NCBI GenBank assembly: GCA_964516845.1
Contig: CAZEXP010000004.1
Span: 1 to 64,000 of the forward strand
Direction: 5' to 3'
Source: JAPEKQ01 sp964516845
GTDB lineage: Bacteria; Joyebacterota; Joyebacteria; Joyebacterales; Joyebacteraceae
DNA length: 64,000 bases
The position numbers and the translations under genes are program-made. Position 1 is the stretch's first letter. Every line of letters starts with the position of its first letter. Positions 35,739-45,600 of the stretch are shown here, piece by piece. The notes beneath the pieces were generated by a model. It had not been told where the DNA came from. It was given only the letters and a program-made list of their open reading frames with translations, and searched no databases.

Positions 35739-38225
35739 TTAGTTGTCGAGCGGCGTGATCATCGCGCGCATCTGGAGCATCTCGCCCGCGCTGCCGGGTC
35801 CGAAGTCCAGGAGCTTCCAGAGCCCGAGCTTCGACGTCGCCGATGCCATGAAGACATCCACGAAGGACGTACTGTCCCTGTACATCAGGAGGACCGCATC
35901 GTCAGGTGTCGCGCCGATCTCGTGGCACGCGCGCTCGATGGCTTCGGTGAGTCCGCCAAGCTCGTCGATGAGCCCGATCTCGAGCGCTTGCGTTCCGGTG
36001 TAGACGCGGCCTTCCGCGATCTCCCGGACGCTGGCCATCGGCAGGTGACGACCGTCCGCGACCTTCTGCATGAAGTCCTCGTAGACGAACTCCACGCTTC
36101 TCTCCGCCATCGCCGTCTCGTCCCCGGTGAAGTGACGGAGGTTCGACCACGCATCGGCGTACTCGCCGCGCCGGAACGTCTCGTACGTCGCATCGATGTT
36201 GTCATAGAGTTCCGACATGATCGGCTTCATGAAGACGACACCGATCGAGCCCGTGAGCGTGAGCGGGTCCGCGAATATGTAGTCGGCGGGACAGGCGATG
36301 TAGTAGCCCCCCGACGCCGCCATGTTGCCCATCGACACGATGAGCGGCTTCTCGCGGGCGAGTCTCGCAGCCTCGTCCCAGATTATGTTCGAGGCGATGG
36401 CGTCTCCGCCGCCGCTGTTGATACGGAGGACGACGGCCTCGACGCGGTCGCTCTTCCTGGCCGAACGGAGCTGCCGGACGAGCGTCTCCGACCCGATCGA
36501 GTTGCCGCCCTGGATCGGATCGTGTCCGCCCTCGCCGGTGTCGATGCGGCCGTACGCGCCGATGACGGCGATCATCGGACCGTAGTTCCAGTCGTATTCC
36601 TTGTCGTCCCAGTCCGAGACGTCGACGAGCCCGATGTCCGTCGGGTCGTCCGGGGCCTCGCGCCCCGCCAGTTCGATCGCAACGCGCTTGGCGTCCGCGT
36701 AGAATCCCACCTCGTCGACGAGCCCCGCCTCGATGGCATCCGGTGTCACGTAGATCCGACCGTCGGCGAGGGCCTCCATCTCCGAGAACGAGAATCCTCG
36801 GCCGTCGGCCATTGAGCGCACGGTCTCTTCGTAGTTCGCATCGACCATGCCCTGGATCTCGGCGCGCTGCTCGTCGGTGAGCGGTCCGGCGCCGATCGAG
36901 TGGAACGAGCCCTTGTAAGCGCCGGCGGTCAGGTAGTCGAACTCGATACCGAGCTTCTCGGCCGAGCCCGTATACCGCATGACGTTGACGAACTGGCCGA
37001 GTCCATCGATCGCGCCGACGCGCGGCATGACGATGCGGTCACACGCGCTCGCAAGGTAGTACTCCGGCGTTCCCGCCGTTCCGTTCATGTAGGCAACGAA
37101 CTGCGTGCCGTGCTCATTGCGTGCCTTGACGACGGCATCGCGCAGCTCCTGAACGAGCGCCGACGGCGCGCCAAGGAACGATGAGCCCAGCGGTTCGATG
37201 CGGAGGAGCACGACGTCGACCTCGCCGCTCTCGGCCGCGCGCTGGATCTCACGGATGATCTTCCGGGCGCCCTTGCGCGGCGTGCCGAAGAGACTCCAAC
37301 GCGAGGACTCATCGGCGAGCGGTCCGCTGATCTCGATCTCGGCGACCTGTCCTGAGATCTCGAACAGGGGGCGTCTGCGCTGCTCGCTCGAGTCGAGCCA
37401 GAACGTGAACGCGTCGTCCGCCGAGCCTTCAAGGGACCGATATGCGCCGCCGTAGCCCGTATGCGTCATCGTGAAGAACGCGCCGAAGCTCATCTCATCC
37501 TGACGTCCGTCTCCATCAGGAGAGCTCTGAAACGAGCCTCGGAGCGTGAGTCCGTCGATGACCTCGGCTTCGATGCCCGCCATATAGACGACGTTCTCGA
37601 AGTCCTCGTTCTCATCCAGAACGCTGGCGTCGGCCATGAGCGTCAGACGGTCGCCCAGCGGGCGAACCGCGAGACCGGCCGTGTACGTGATCGGAAGCTT
37701 CATTCCGTCGCCGAACACATCCGGCTCGGAGAGGTTCTTCGCGGTGGCGCCGAGCGAGAGCCAGTTCGTCGGGCGGTAGAGCGCGCCGACGTCCCACGTC
37801 CCCGTTCTCACGTCATCACCGAACTGCGGGCGGAACCACCTGTAATCGAAACCCAGCGAGAACTTCCGCGGCTCGCCCAGGGCCATACCTATCGTATACG
37901 TGTCGAACGCGTCGTTGCCGGGGACGAGCTTGCCGCCCCCGTTGGATTCCCACGCGTACGCGCGATCGAAGCCGAACCCGAGCGGTCCGGCCTTGAGGGC
38001 GACCGTGTGGTTCGATGTCGCCTCACCGGACATGGTCTCCGCCCAGTAGAATCCCGACTCTCCCATGTACATGCCGAGCCCCGCCGGGTTGACCAGCACG
38101 GCCGTCGCATCGTCGTTGAGCGCGACCGAACTCGCGCCGCGGACCCATCCATCAGACAGAAAGTTGGCGCCGGCGACCGTCGCGAAGACCGCGACGAGAC
38201 ACAGGCCGAGAACCAGAGTGCGCAT
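35739..38225 (-). CDS. Beta-barrel (PorV-like) domain fused to SppA-type peptidase
   Basis: An 828-aa protein. After a signal peptide (1-19), residues about 20-300 look like an outer-membrane barrel of the PorV/UPF0164 kind (DDATAVLVNPAGLGMY and alternating beta strands). Residues about 310-810 hold two ClpP-like halves of a long SppA. The general-base Lys is K438 (GAYKG) and the nucleophile S638 (AASGGYYIA). Their 200-residue spacing equals that in E. coli SppA (K209/S409), so activity is likely. SppA normally cleaves leftover signal peptides at the inner membrane; an outer-membrane barrel fusion would change that location. GGGAGGGTGG precedes the ATG at 38225. Confidence 0.83.
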   Translation of the reverse strand: MRTLVLGLCLVAVFATVAGANFLSDGWVRGASSVALNDDATAVLVNPAGLGMYMGESGFYWAETMSGEATSNHTVALKAGPLGFGFDRAYAWESNGGGKLVPGNDAFDTYTIGMALGEPRKFSLGFDYRWFRPQFGDDVRTGTWDVGALYRPTNWLSLGATAKNLSEPDVFGDGMKLPITYTAGLAVRPLGDRLTLMADASVLDENEDFENVVYMAGIEAEVIDGLTLRGSFQSSPDGDGRQDEMSFGAFFTMTHTGYGGAYRSLEGSADDAFTFWLDSSEQRRRPLFEISGQVAEIEISGPLADESSRWSLFGTPRKGARKIIREIQRAAESGEVDVVLLRIEPLGSSFLGAPSALVQELRDAVVKARNEHGTQFVAYMNGTAGTPEYYLASACDRIVMPRVGAIDGLGQFVNVMRYTGSAEKLGIEFDYLTAGAYKGSFHSIGAGPLTDEQRAEIQGMVDANYEETVRSMADGRGFSFSEMEALADGRIYVTPDAIEAGLVDEVGFYADAKRVAIELAGREAPDDPTDIGLVDVSDWDDKEYDWNYGPMIAVIGAYGRIDTGEGGHDPIQGGNSIGSETLVRQLRSARKSDRVEAVVLRINSGGGDAIASNIIWDEAARLAREKPLIVSMGNMAASGGYYIACPADYIFADPLTLTGSIGVVFMKPIMSELYDNIDATYETFRRGEYADAWSNLRHFTGDETAMAERSVEFVYEDFMQKVADGRHLPMASVREIAEGRVYTGTQALEIGLIDELGGLTEAIERACHEIGATPDDAVLLMYRDSTSFVDVFMASATSKLGLWKLLDFGPGSAGEMLQMRAMITPLDN

Positions 38226-38387
38226 ACCACCCTCCCTTTGTAGCCGCGCTAGTGATTTCGCTGTGATGCCCGCTGCCGCGTGAGCGCGCACCCGATCAGA
38301 CCCCTGACGCCGTCTCCACGAAGGTGGGCCGCGAAGACCGCAACGCTCACGGAACCCTTGATGGATCCCGTTCCCCTGAGCGCCGGC

Positions 38388-39605
38388 CTAGAATTCCGTC
38401 TCGATCCGAAGGATGGTCTTGATGTCGGCCTCCTTCGTCGTGGTCGGTCTGGCCACGTCGATCCTGATTTCGCCGGCCCCCGGCGCATCCAGCCGGAAAC
38501 CGATGCCGATATCGTACTTCATCTCCTCGTTGTCGAACCCGCTCGTCCCGTACCAGGTCTGGCCGCCGTCGAGGAAGTAGACCGTTGCCAGTTCCTCCGA
38601 CACCCAGACGGCGTACTCGAGCGAGAAGAAGAGGAGGTTCTTGCCGTCGAATTCATTGTAGTCGTAGCCGCGGAGATTCGAGATGCCTCCGAGGTGGAAG
38701 AGCTTGTGCGACGGGAAGTCGGTCCCGCTCGCGATGCCCCACGAACCCCTCAGGTAGAGCGTCTGGGACGGTGAGACGATGTAGAGGTGCGACGCGTCCA
38801 TCCGGTGCTTCCTGTACTCGTAGTCGCCGCCGAAGCCCGCCCCGGCGAACTCGGTCACCAGGCCGAACCGCCAGCCCGCCCCCGTGAGCTCATCCGTCCC
38901 GTCGTAGCTGAACTCCGTGACGGTTCCAATGTGATTCCCCTCGAATTCCCTGGCACCCTCGAGCGCGCCCCGCATCAGCGGCGGGTTCTCGGCCCAGTCG
39001 ACCCCGCGTCTGAATGCCGTCCAGATGTGCTGCTGCGCATCCAGCGTCGACAGCTCGTCGTTCGAGTACTCCATCCGGATGAATGCGCGGTTGGAGAAGC
39101 GATGGTGCGCGAAGATGCTGAACCCGTCGCGGCGGTAGTAGTTCCGGAACTCCTCACGGAAGAACAGCGCCAGAAGCGTGTTCTCCCGGTTCGTGATCAT
39201 GTTCGCGTCCTCACGGTTCCACGACGAGCGATCGTAGAATGACACGCCGAGCGAGAAGTTGTCGGGGGAGAAGAGCGGCTGCTCCACCGTGATCGAGTAG
39301 TAGTTGTCGGCGCGCGCGGACGGCCAGCCCCGCAGGGCCAGGAGCCGCGGATGCATGCTCGAATCGCGTGTGTACTCGACGCCGCCGAGGAACATCAGCC
39401 CGTCGACGCGGTTGTACTTCAGCTCCGCGGCGGGCCGGAAGCCATCGTTCGCGTTCCATGGGATGAAATCGGACATGTCCGCGGTGATGAACGACTCCTG
39501 CTTCTCCGCGAACGCCGCGGAGGGGAGGAGCGCCGCGAGAATCGTCAGGAATGTGACGGCGCCGGCGAGGCGCGCGGTTCGAATGCTCCAACTGCGTGAG
39601 AACAT
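38388..39605 (-). CDS. Omp85-like outer membrane beta-barrel without POTRA domains
   Basis: A 405-aa protein with a signal peptide (about residues 1-34) and a beta-barrel of alternating strands. HLGGISNLRGYDY (about 305-317) is the LRGY/VRGF loop signature of Omp85/BamA barrels. The chain ends in an aromatic residue (ILRIETEF), as required for barrel insertion. It is too short for POTRA repeats. Start set by GGAG. It lies downstream of rlmN and a secreted protein on the same strand. Function unknown, possibly surface protein or lipid export. Confidence 0.7.
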   Translation of the reverse strand: MFSRSWSIRTARLAGAVTFLTILAALLPSAAFAEKQESFITADMSDFIPWNANDGFRPAAELKYNRVDGLMFLGGVEYTRDSSMHPRLLALRGWPSARADNYYSITVEQPLFSPDNFSLGVSFYDRSSWNREDANMITNRENTLLALFFREEFRNYYRRDGFSIFAHHRFSNRAFIRMEYSNDELSTLDAQQHIWTAFRRGVDWAENPPLMRGALEGAREFEGNHIGTVTEFSYDGTDELTGAGWRFGLVTEFAGAGFGGDYEYRKHRMDASHLYIVSPSQTLYLRGSWGIASGTDFPSHKLFHLGGISNLRGYDYNEFDGKNLLFFSLEYAVWVSEELATVYFLDGGQTWYGTSGFDNEEMKYDIGIGFRLDAPGAGEIRIDVARPTTTKEADIKTILRIETEF

Positions 39606-39649
39606 GAGTATCTCCGGGCGCGGCACTCGTGTGTTCAAAGGGAGGTCCG

Positions 39650-40438
39650 TCAGTCTCTGGCGACGATGGTATCAGTGAAGGTGTCGCTCCTGCAACGGCG
39701 AAGGTAGAGTGACTCAATCTCCGGGAACGCGATGAAGACGTTCTCCGCGAGGCTCCTTGTGAGGGATGCCAGCTCGGGGGGCGTCTCGTCTTCCTCCTCG
39801 GAGTCCCCCGCGAAGATGTACTCGAGATAGAGACTCGAGCCGGCGCCCGAGAGACCGATGATACGCTGGAGGCTCGGAACGATCGTCTCGTCGTCCTTCT
39901 GGACCGTGGCAAGGCTCACCCTGAGGCGCTCCTCGAAGTCGAGGTCGACGACGCGTCGCGTGAGGTCCGTGAAGCAGATACTGTCGAGACCGAGTGTTCC
40001 GCAGAGCGCCTTCGGTCCCTCCTCCCAGACATTCCCGCCGGCCGTGTGCAGGAAGGCGGAGTACGAGTCGTTCACACCGAGGAGGTGCGCCGGGACGCTG
40101 TCGGAGACGTAGGGCGTCACCCGCATCTCGCCCTCCCAGTCGGTCGGGACGAGCCAGATGCGATAGAACGAGAAGTAGTGGAAGCCGTTCGGGTGGAAGA
40201 ACCGCGTGCGGGTATCCTCGAGCATGACGTAGAGACCCTGCTCGGGGCCGGTCCAGCCGATCGGGACGCGTGCCGTGTCGGCCTCGGCGATGCGCCACGC
40301 ATCAGGCAGCGCTTCTTCGAGTCGGCTGACAAGTTCGTCGAGCGTCGTCCCGCCGATGCTGGGATTGGGGCCCGCCAGTGCGCTCGCGGTCGATACGGCC
40401 AGAGCGAGCACCGCGATGGCCAGGATCAGTCTTCTCAT
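39650..40438 (-). CDS. Secreted protein of unknown function
   Basis: A 262-aa protein with a signal peptide (1-22, ALA-type cleavage) and a mixed alpha/beta mature part containing two Cys (about 144 and 153) and an acidic Glu-rich stretch (about 212-218). No family was recognised. It begins 14 bases after the rlmN stop, so it is probably co-transcribed, and ends 44 bases before the Omp85-like gene. Probably periplasmic. Confidence 0.6.
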   Translation of the reverse strand: MRRLILAIAVLALAVSTASALAGPNPSIGGTTLDELVSRLEEALPDAWRIAEADTARVPIGWTGPEQGLYVMLEDTRTRFFHPNGFHYFSFYRIWLVPTDWEGEMRVTPYVSDSVPAHLLGVNDSYSAFLHTAGGNVWEEGPKALCGTLGLDSICFTDLTRRVVDLDFEERLRVSLATVQKDDETIVPSLQRIIGLSGAGSSLYLEYIFAGDSEEEDETPPELASLTRSLAENVFIAFPEIESLYLRRCRSDTFTDTIVARD

Positions 40439-40452
40439 GGTGGTCCGGTCTG

Positions 40453-41538
40453 TTACCGCGTCCCTCGCGACCGCGTGTGAAGCTGCCCGCAGGCCGCCGA
40501 GATGTCATTCCCTCGACTGACCCTGCGGACGACCGTGGGGCAACGCTGACTCAGCGCCGTCATGAAGCGGCGGATCGTATCGGGCGTTGGAGGTTCGTAC
40601 GACACACCTGCCACCTCATTGTAGCAGATGAGATTCACCCTGCAAAACAGCTCCGCCGCCATGCCACCCAGCAAGCTGGCCATTTCCGGAGAATCGTTGA
40701 CTCCGCGGAGGAGCACGTACTCAAGCGTGATGAGCCTCCCCACGGTACTCACATACTCCCGGAGCGCATCCATGAGCCTGTCGAGCGGGTACTTCACGGC
40801 GATCGGCATCAGCTTCGCGCGGAGTTCCTGGATGGGGGCGTTCAGTGACACGGCGAGATTGATCTGGAGTCCCTCGCCCGCGAGTTTGCGAATACCGGGT
40901 ACAACCCCGGCCGTCGAGATCGTCATCCGGCGCGCGCCGATGCCGAGGCCCCAGCTGGCGTTGGCGATGCGGACCGACCGCATGACCTCGTCGTAGTTGT
41001 CGAGCGGTTCGCCCATCCCCATGTAGACAAGATTGTTGAGACGGTCGGGGGCGACATGACGTCTGAGCGCGAGGACTTGCTCGACGATCTCTCCCGCGGT
41101 GAGCGAGCGGACGAATCCCATCGCGCCCGTTGCGCAGAATCGGCATCCGAGACGGCACCCGATCTGGCTCGAGATGCACCCGGTCGTACGCTCGTTGTCG
41201 CGGAGGACGACCGATTCGATCCGGTCCCCGGTCTCGGGGAATTCGAGGAGGAGCTTCTCGGTATCGTCGATGGCGGAGCGCTCATGGGCGACGGTGCTGG
41301 AGGACGTGATCCGCGCGGCGTCGGCCAGCCGGTCGCGGAGCGACTTCGAGAGGTTGGACATCTCGTCGAACCCGCCGACCCCGCGCTCGAAGAGCCACGA
41401 GGCGACCTGGTCGGCGCGGTAGCGCGGCTCGCCGAGCTCCACAAAGAACGCTTCGAGTTCGGGGAGCGTCATGCCCCTGAGGTCGGGGAGGTTCTTCCGC
41501 CCGGGCTTCGCGGGCGACGTGGGTCTGTCATACGGCAT
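40453..41538 (-). CDS. rlmN: 23S rRNA (adenine-C2)-methyltransferase RlmN
   Basis: A 361-aa radical SAM enzyme that methylates C2 of A2503 in 23S rRNA and A37 in some tRNAs. The cluster motif is CRLGCRFC, followed by ATGAMGF. The SAM-binding GMGEPLDNY, the STAG segment and LITLEYVLLRGVND are all typical. A C-terminal Cys (SAACGQL) provides the methyl-carrying residue. Full length. AAGGAG precedes the ATG at 41538. Confidence 0.95.
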   Translation of the reverse strand: MPYDRPTSPAKPGRKNLPDLRGMTLPELEAFFVELGEPRYRADQVASWLFERGVGGFDEMSNLSKSLRDRLADAARITSSSTVAHERSAIDDTEKLLLEFPETGDRIESVVLRDNERTTGCISSQIGCRLGCRFCATGAMGFVRSLTAGEIVEQVLALRRHVAPDRLNNLVYMGMGEPLDNYDEVMRSVRIANASWGLGIGARRMTISTAGVVPGIRKLAGEGLQINLAVSLNAPIQELRAKLMPIAVKYPLDRLMDALREYVSTVGRLITLEYVLLRGVNDSPEMASLLGGMAAELFCRVNLICYNEVAGVSYEPPTPDTIRRFMTALSQRCPTVVRRVSRGNDISAACGQLHTRSRGTR

Positions 41539-41673
41539 CAGTATCTCCTTGGGTTCCGTGACGATGCACCATTCTACATGGCCGGCGGGCGGGAGGGGAG
41601 AGCGAAGCTCTGCCTTGACGAATGCACCGCCGTTGATGCAAGCTGTTGCGCGGGCAGACCGGGCGGTCGCGGA

Positions 41674-41701
41674 CGGACCATCAGCGACTGCCGATGGTCC
41701 G
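41674..41701 (+). promoter_or_regulatory. Inverted repeat upstream of arsR-type gene
   Basis: A perfect 9-bp inverted repeat (CGGACCATC, 10-base gap, GATGGTCCG) ends 22 bases before the ATG of the ArsR-type regulator. It is a likely autoregulatory operator; a leader hairpin is the alternative. Confidence 0.5.
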
Positions 41702-41723
41702 AGTGGCATATACGGGAGATACC

Positions 41724-42083
41724 ATGGCGGCACCACAGGACATTCTTCGCGAACTCGGGGACCCGACGAGGCTCCGGGTGCTCGGCGCCATCCTCGCGGG
41801 CCGGAAGAACGTCACCCGGATCGTCACGGAGCTTGATCTCGCCCAGCCCCAGGTCTCCTACCACCTCAAGCGGCTCAAGGATGTCGGGCTGGCGGTCGAG
41901 GAGAAGCAGGGCCGCTGGGTCTACTACGAAGCGAACCGCGCGTCGGATGATCCCCGGGTCCGTTCGCTCATCTCGCTCCTCGGGCACTGGTTCGAGGGCT
42001 CACCGCACGTTGAGCTTCCCAGGCCTTCCCCGGCCGCCAGGCCCGAACCGAAGCAGGACGATATCGAGGATTTCCTCCTCTAG
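41724..42083 (+). CDS. ArsR family transcriptional regulator
   Basis: A 119-aa winged-helix protein: LRELGDPTRLRVLGAIL, then QVSYHLKRLKDVGLAVEEKQGRWVYYEA (about residues 35-62). No Cys pair of the classic metal-sensing alpha-3 site is seen, so the inducer is unknown. The Pro-rich C-terminus is extended. GGGAGA precedes the ATG at 41724. The divergent neighbour is rlmN; no obvious metal-resistance gene is adjacent. Confidence 0.85.
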   Translation: MAAPQDILRELGDPTRLRVLGAILAGRKNVTRIVTELDLAQPQVSYHLKRLKDVGLAVEEKQGRWVYYEANRASDDPRVRSLISLLGHWFEGSPHVELPRPSPAARPEPKQDDIEDFLL

Positions 42084-42120
42084 GCCCCGTGTTTCGGCCC
42101 CCCTCATGCCGGGTTTGACC

Positions 42121-42150
42121 TTGACAGAACACCCGTGTCGGAGATATACT
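42121..42150 (+). promoter_or_regulatory. Sigma-70-type promoter for the small secreted protein
   Basis: TTGACA (42121-42126) and TATACT (42145-42150) are 18 bases apart. A leader of about 140 bases follows to the ATG at 42297. Confidence 0.75.
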
Positions 42151-42296
42151 GAAAGTAGACCTTAACGGGTCGACCGGACATCCCCCTATGCAGCGTCATC
42201 CCGCCGCCGGCGGGGCTTACCGACGCATATCCACCGGCGACGGATTTGCTGGCAGGATTCTAGGCTACCCCTCAGAAACCACAAGGAGGAGGAACC

Positions 42297-42638
42297 ATGC
42301 AGACGAAGAGGTTTCTCGTTTTGCTTGTGGTCCTCGCGTTGAGTTCGCTGCTCCTCTCGGGGATCGCGGACTCGGCGGTTCGGACAATGGTTCCGGAAGG
42401 ATCGGATGGAGTGCCGGGCGGTGTCGTATTGAAGGACGGGGGCGGTGCGGACGGCGGGGACGACGACCGCTGGGGCGACACGAGTCCGACGATTCCTACC
42501 GAGGAAGGCATCGTGCCCGAGATGGGCAAGGCCGGTCCTGGCGGGAATCCGAATGGAGCCATGATGATGTTCACCACTGGTGAACTGTGGAGCTTGCAGG
42601 TTCGGTGCCTCTTCAGCGCGATGCTGACCAGGTTCTGA
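42297..42638 (+). CDS. Small secreted protein
   Basis: A 113-aa protein with a strong signal peptide (1-26), a Gly/Asp-rich disordered middle part and a Met-rich segment (GAMMMFTTG) before a short C-terminus with one Cys. AAGGAGGAACC precedes the ATG. It lies just upstream of the TPR-AAA+ regulator and has its own promoter. No family recognised. Confidence 0.6.
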   Translation: MQTKRFLVLLVVLALSSLLLSGIADSAVRTMVPEGSDGVPGGVVLKDGGGADGGDDDRWGDTSPTIPTEEGIVPEMGKAGPGGNPNGAMMMFTTGELWSLQVRCLFSAMLTRF

Positions 42639-42684
42639 TCCTTCCGGCTCATCCGAACCCCTGAGCTTAGCGCGGGGCAGGACC

Positions 42685-45600
42685 ATGAGCGATGAGAGGT
42701 ACGACAAGAGGCCGGAACGCAAGGCGCTGAAGGCGTTCGAGCGGGCCATCGAAGCGAGGAGCGGCCACGAGGCTGCAGTCGCAGCGGTGCGTCTCGGTGG
42801 TGTCTATCTCGAGTCCGACAGTTATTCGGATGCGCTGAGCTATCTGAAGCAGGCCGAGGTCGGTGAGCTCCGTACGGAGCTCACCGACCCTGAGGCCGCG
42901 GCTCTCTTCGTGAGCATCGCGAGGTGTCACCTCGGACTCGGCGACTACAACGCCGCGAGGCGGTACTGCGAGAAGCTCGACGATCTCAATCTCGCCGAGG
43001 ATGAAAGCAACTCGTGGGCGGAAGCCAACGTGGTTCTCGCGCGCGTCGAGGTCGAGAGTGGCCGCTACAACGAGGCTCTGCGAGCCGCGCAGAAGGCCTA
43101 CGATGTGCTCAGGTCGCTCCCCGACAGCCCGGTGCTGGCTGAGGCGGGCAAGGCGCTCGGTGTCGCCAATGCCGAACTCGGCAACATCGACGCGGCACGC
43201 GACTACTTCACCGACTATCTCGTCACGCAGAAGCGTCTCGACAATGAGGCGGGCCTTGCGTCGGCGTACAACAACCTCGGCGTTCTCGCCAAGCGTTCGG
43301 GTGACCTCCACGGCGCCCTCGAGTACATCGAGAGCGCACTGGAGCTCGACCGGAAGCACGGCGGTACGATGTCGACCGCCGACAGACTCACCAACCTCGG
43401 CATCATTCTCTACAAGCTCTCCCGCTGGTCGGAGGCCGAAGAGCGGCTCAATGAGGCTCGCGAGCTCTACACGCGCATAGGCGCGACACGAGGACTCGTG
43501 GCAGCGGAGACCGCGCTCGGCAACGTCTATCGGATCCGTCGCGAGTGGGGTGAGGCGCGCGACGTTTTCGAGCGCGCGCTGGCGACCAGCCAGGAGAACG
43601 GTTACCTCAGGGCCGAGGCGCTCGCGCTCGAGTTTCTCGGGCATCTCGAGATGGACCAGGGACACGCGGAGCACGCGCTCCGGACGCTCAACAGGGCTCT
43701 CGGGTGCGCGTACCGTCTGGCGTCGAACAGCGACGTCGTCAGCGAGGTGCTCAGGAGACGCGCCGAGACCTTCCAGATGCTCGGACGGCTCGACGAGGCG
43801 GAGCGAGACTGCTCCGACGGTCTCAAGCTCACCCGCGAGATCGGCGACAGCCTCGAGGAGGGCGCTATTCTTCGAGTTCTCGCGAGCATCTGCTACGCGA
43901 AGGGCGAGAAGGCGGCGGCCGAGGTGCTCGTCAACCGCGCCGAGGACATTCTCCGGCGGATGGGTGAGTCCTTCGAGCTTGCGCGGACGCAGCTCACGGA
44001 CGGCATCGGTCTGCGGGAGGCCTCCGCAGGCGAGGAGATCCCGGTCGACATCATCGAGGCCAGACTCTCCTCGGCGGCGGCCCAGTTCTCGCGACTTGGG
44101 CTCCCTGATTGGGTGGCGAGGTGCGAACTCGAGCGGGCCAAGGCTCTGAAGACCGGCGGGCAGCCCGATAGGGCGCGCCGCTGGTACGAGAGTGCGCGGC
44201 TGAAGTTCGAGGCCGCACACGACGCGACGGGGCTTGCCGAGATCGACGCGGCGCTGAGAGAGCTCGATGTCGCGCTGGCGGATGCGGGCGTGGCCCGGCG
44301 CGGGCGCTACGCGCTCATCGCCGAGGGCTACCGGTTCCTCGAGACCACCGAACCGGTCCCCGATGATCTTCACAGGTTCGCCGTCGAGATCGCCGACGGA
44401 CTTTCGGTCGACAGACTCGTCGTATTCCATCTTCTTGAGGGCGGCTCGCCCATGGTGGCGACCTCGGTCGACCGTTCGGGCGGCGGCGTGGTTGAGGTGT
44501 CCCGCTACGTGAAGACCACGCTCTCGCGGCGCGGTCACTCGCGCCCGCTCGTCGTCACCAACGGTCATTCGGACGACGCGTTCATCCCCGCCGGCGTCGG
44601 CGCGCTCGCACTCATCCCGGCCGAGATCGGGCTCGAGGGCGGACGCACCTACCTCGTCTACGCTGACCGCTCCAGGACCGATCGCTCGGTCGCGTTCACG
44701 CAGAGCGACGTCGAGTTCATCGGCGCCGCCGGGCGGCTGCTCGGACTGACACACTCGCGCATCGGCGAGGCTCTGGCATGGCAAACATCCGGCGACGAGG
44801 TCGACAAGCTCGTCGATTCGGCGTCGGCGGTCGGCATGATCACGCGGAGCCCTCAGATGCTCGGTATCCTCGCGACGGTCGAGCAGCTCAAGGACAGTCA
44901 GGTTCCCGTGCTCATCCGCGGCGAGTCGGGTGTCGGCAAGGAGCTCATCGCACGCGCTATCCACGCGGGTGGGCGCTCGGCGAGCGGACGATTCGTCGCG
45001 CTCAATGCCGGCGCGATTGCGCCGCATCTCCAGGAGAGCGAGCTCTTCGGTCACGTGAAGGGCGCGTTCACCGACGCCGACCGGGACCGTGAGGGCGTTA
45101 TCGAGGCGGCGGCTGACGGCACGCTCTTCCTCGACGAGGTCGGGGAGATGAGCCGCGAGCTCCAGGTCAAGCTTCTCAGATTTCTCCAGAGCGGCGAGTA
45201 CCGACGCGTCGGTGAGAGCGTTACCAGGAAGAGCAACGCGCGCGTGCTGTCCGCGACGAACAAGGACCTCCGTGAGGAGGTTCGGCAGGACGGCTTCCGC
45301 CGCGACCTGTTCTACCGGCTCTGCACCGTCACCATCGAGATCCCGCCGCTCCGAGACAGGCCCGAGGACGTGCCGGCGCTCCTGGAGCATTTCCTCGAGT
45401 ACTACTCGAAGCGCGAGGGCAAGCGGATCGCGGGCTTCAGTCGTGAGGTCAAGGACTTCTTCATCCACCACGACTGGCACGAGAACAACGTCCGCGAGCT
45501 GGAGAACGAGATCCGCCGGGGTGTCGCTCTGACCAGGGACGGGGAGGTCATCGGCCTCGACAAGCTGAGGCCCGAGCTTCGCCGTCGCGCGGAGGGCGGG

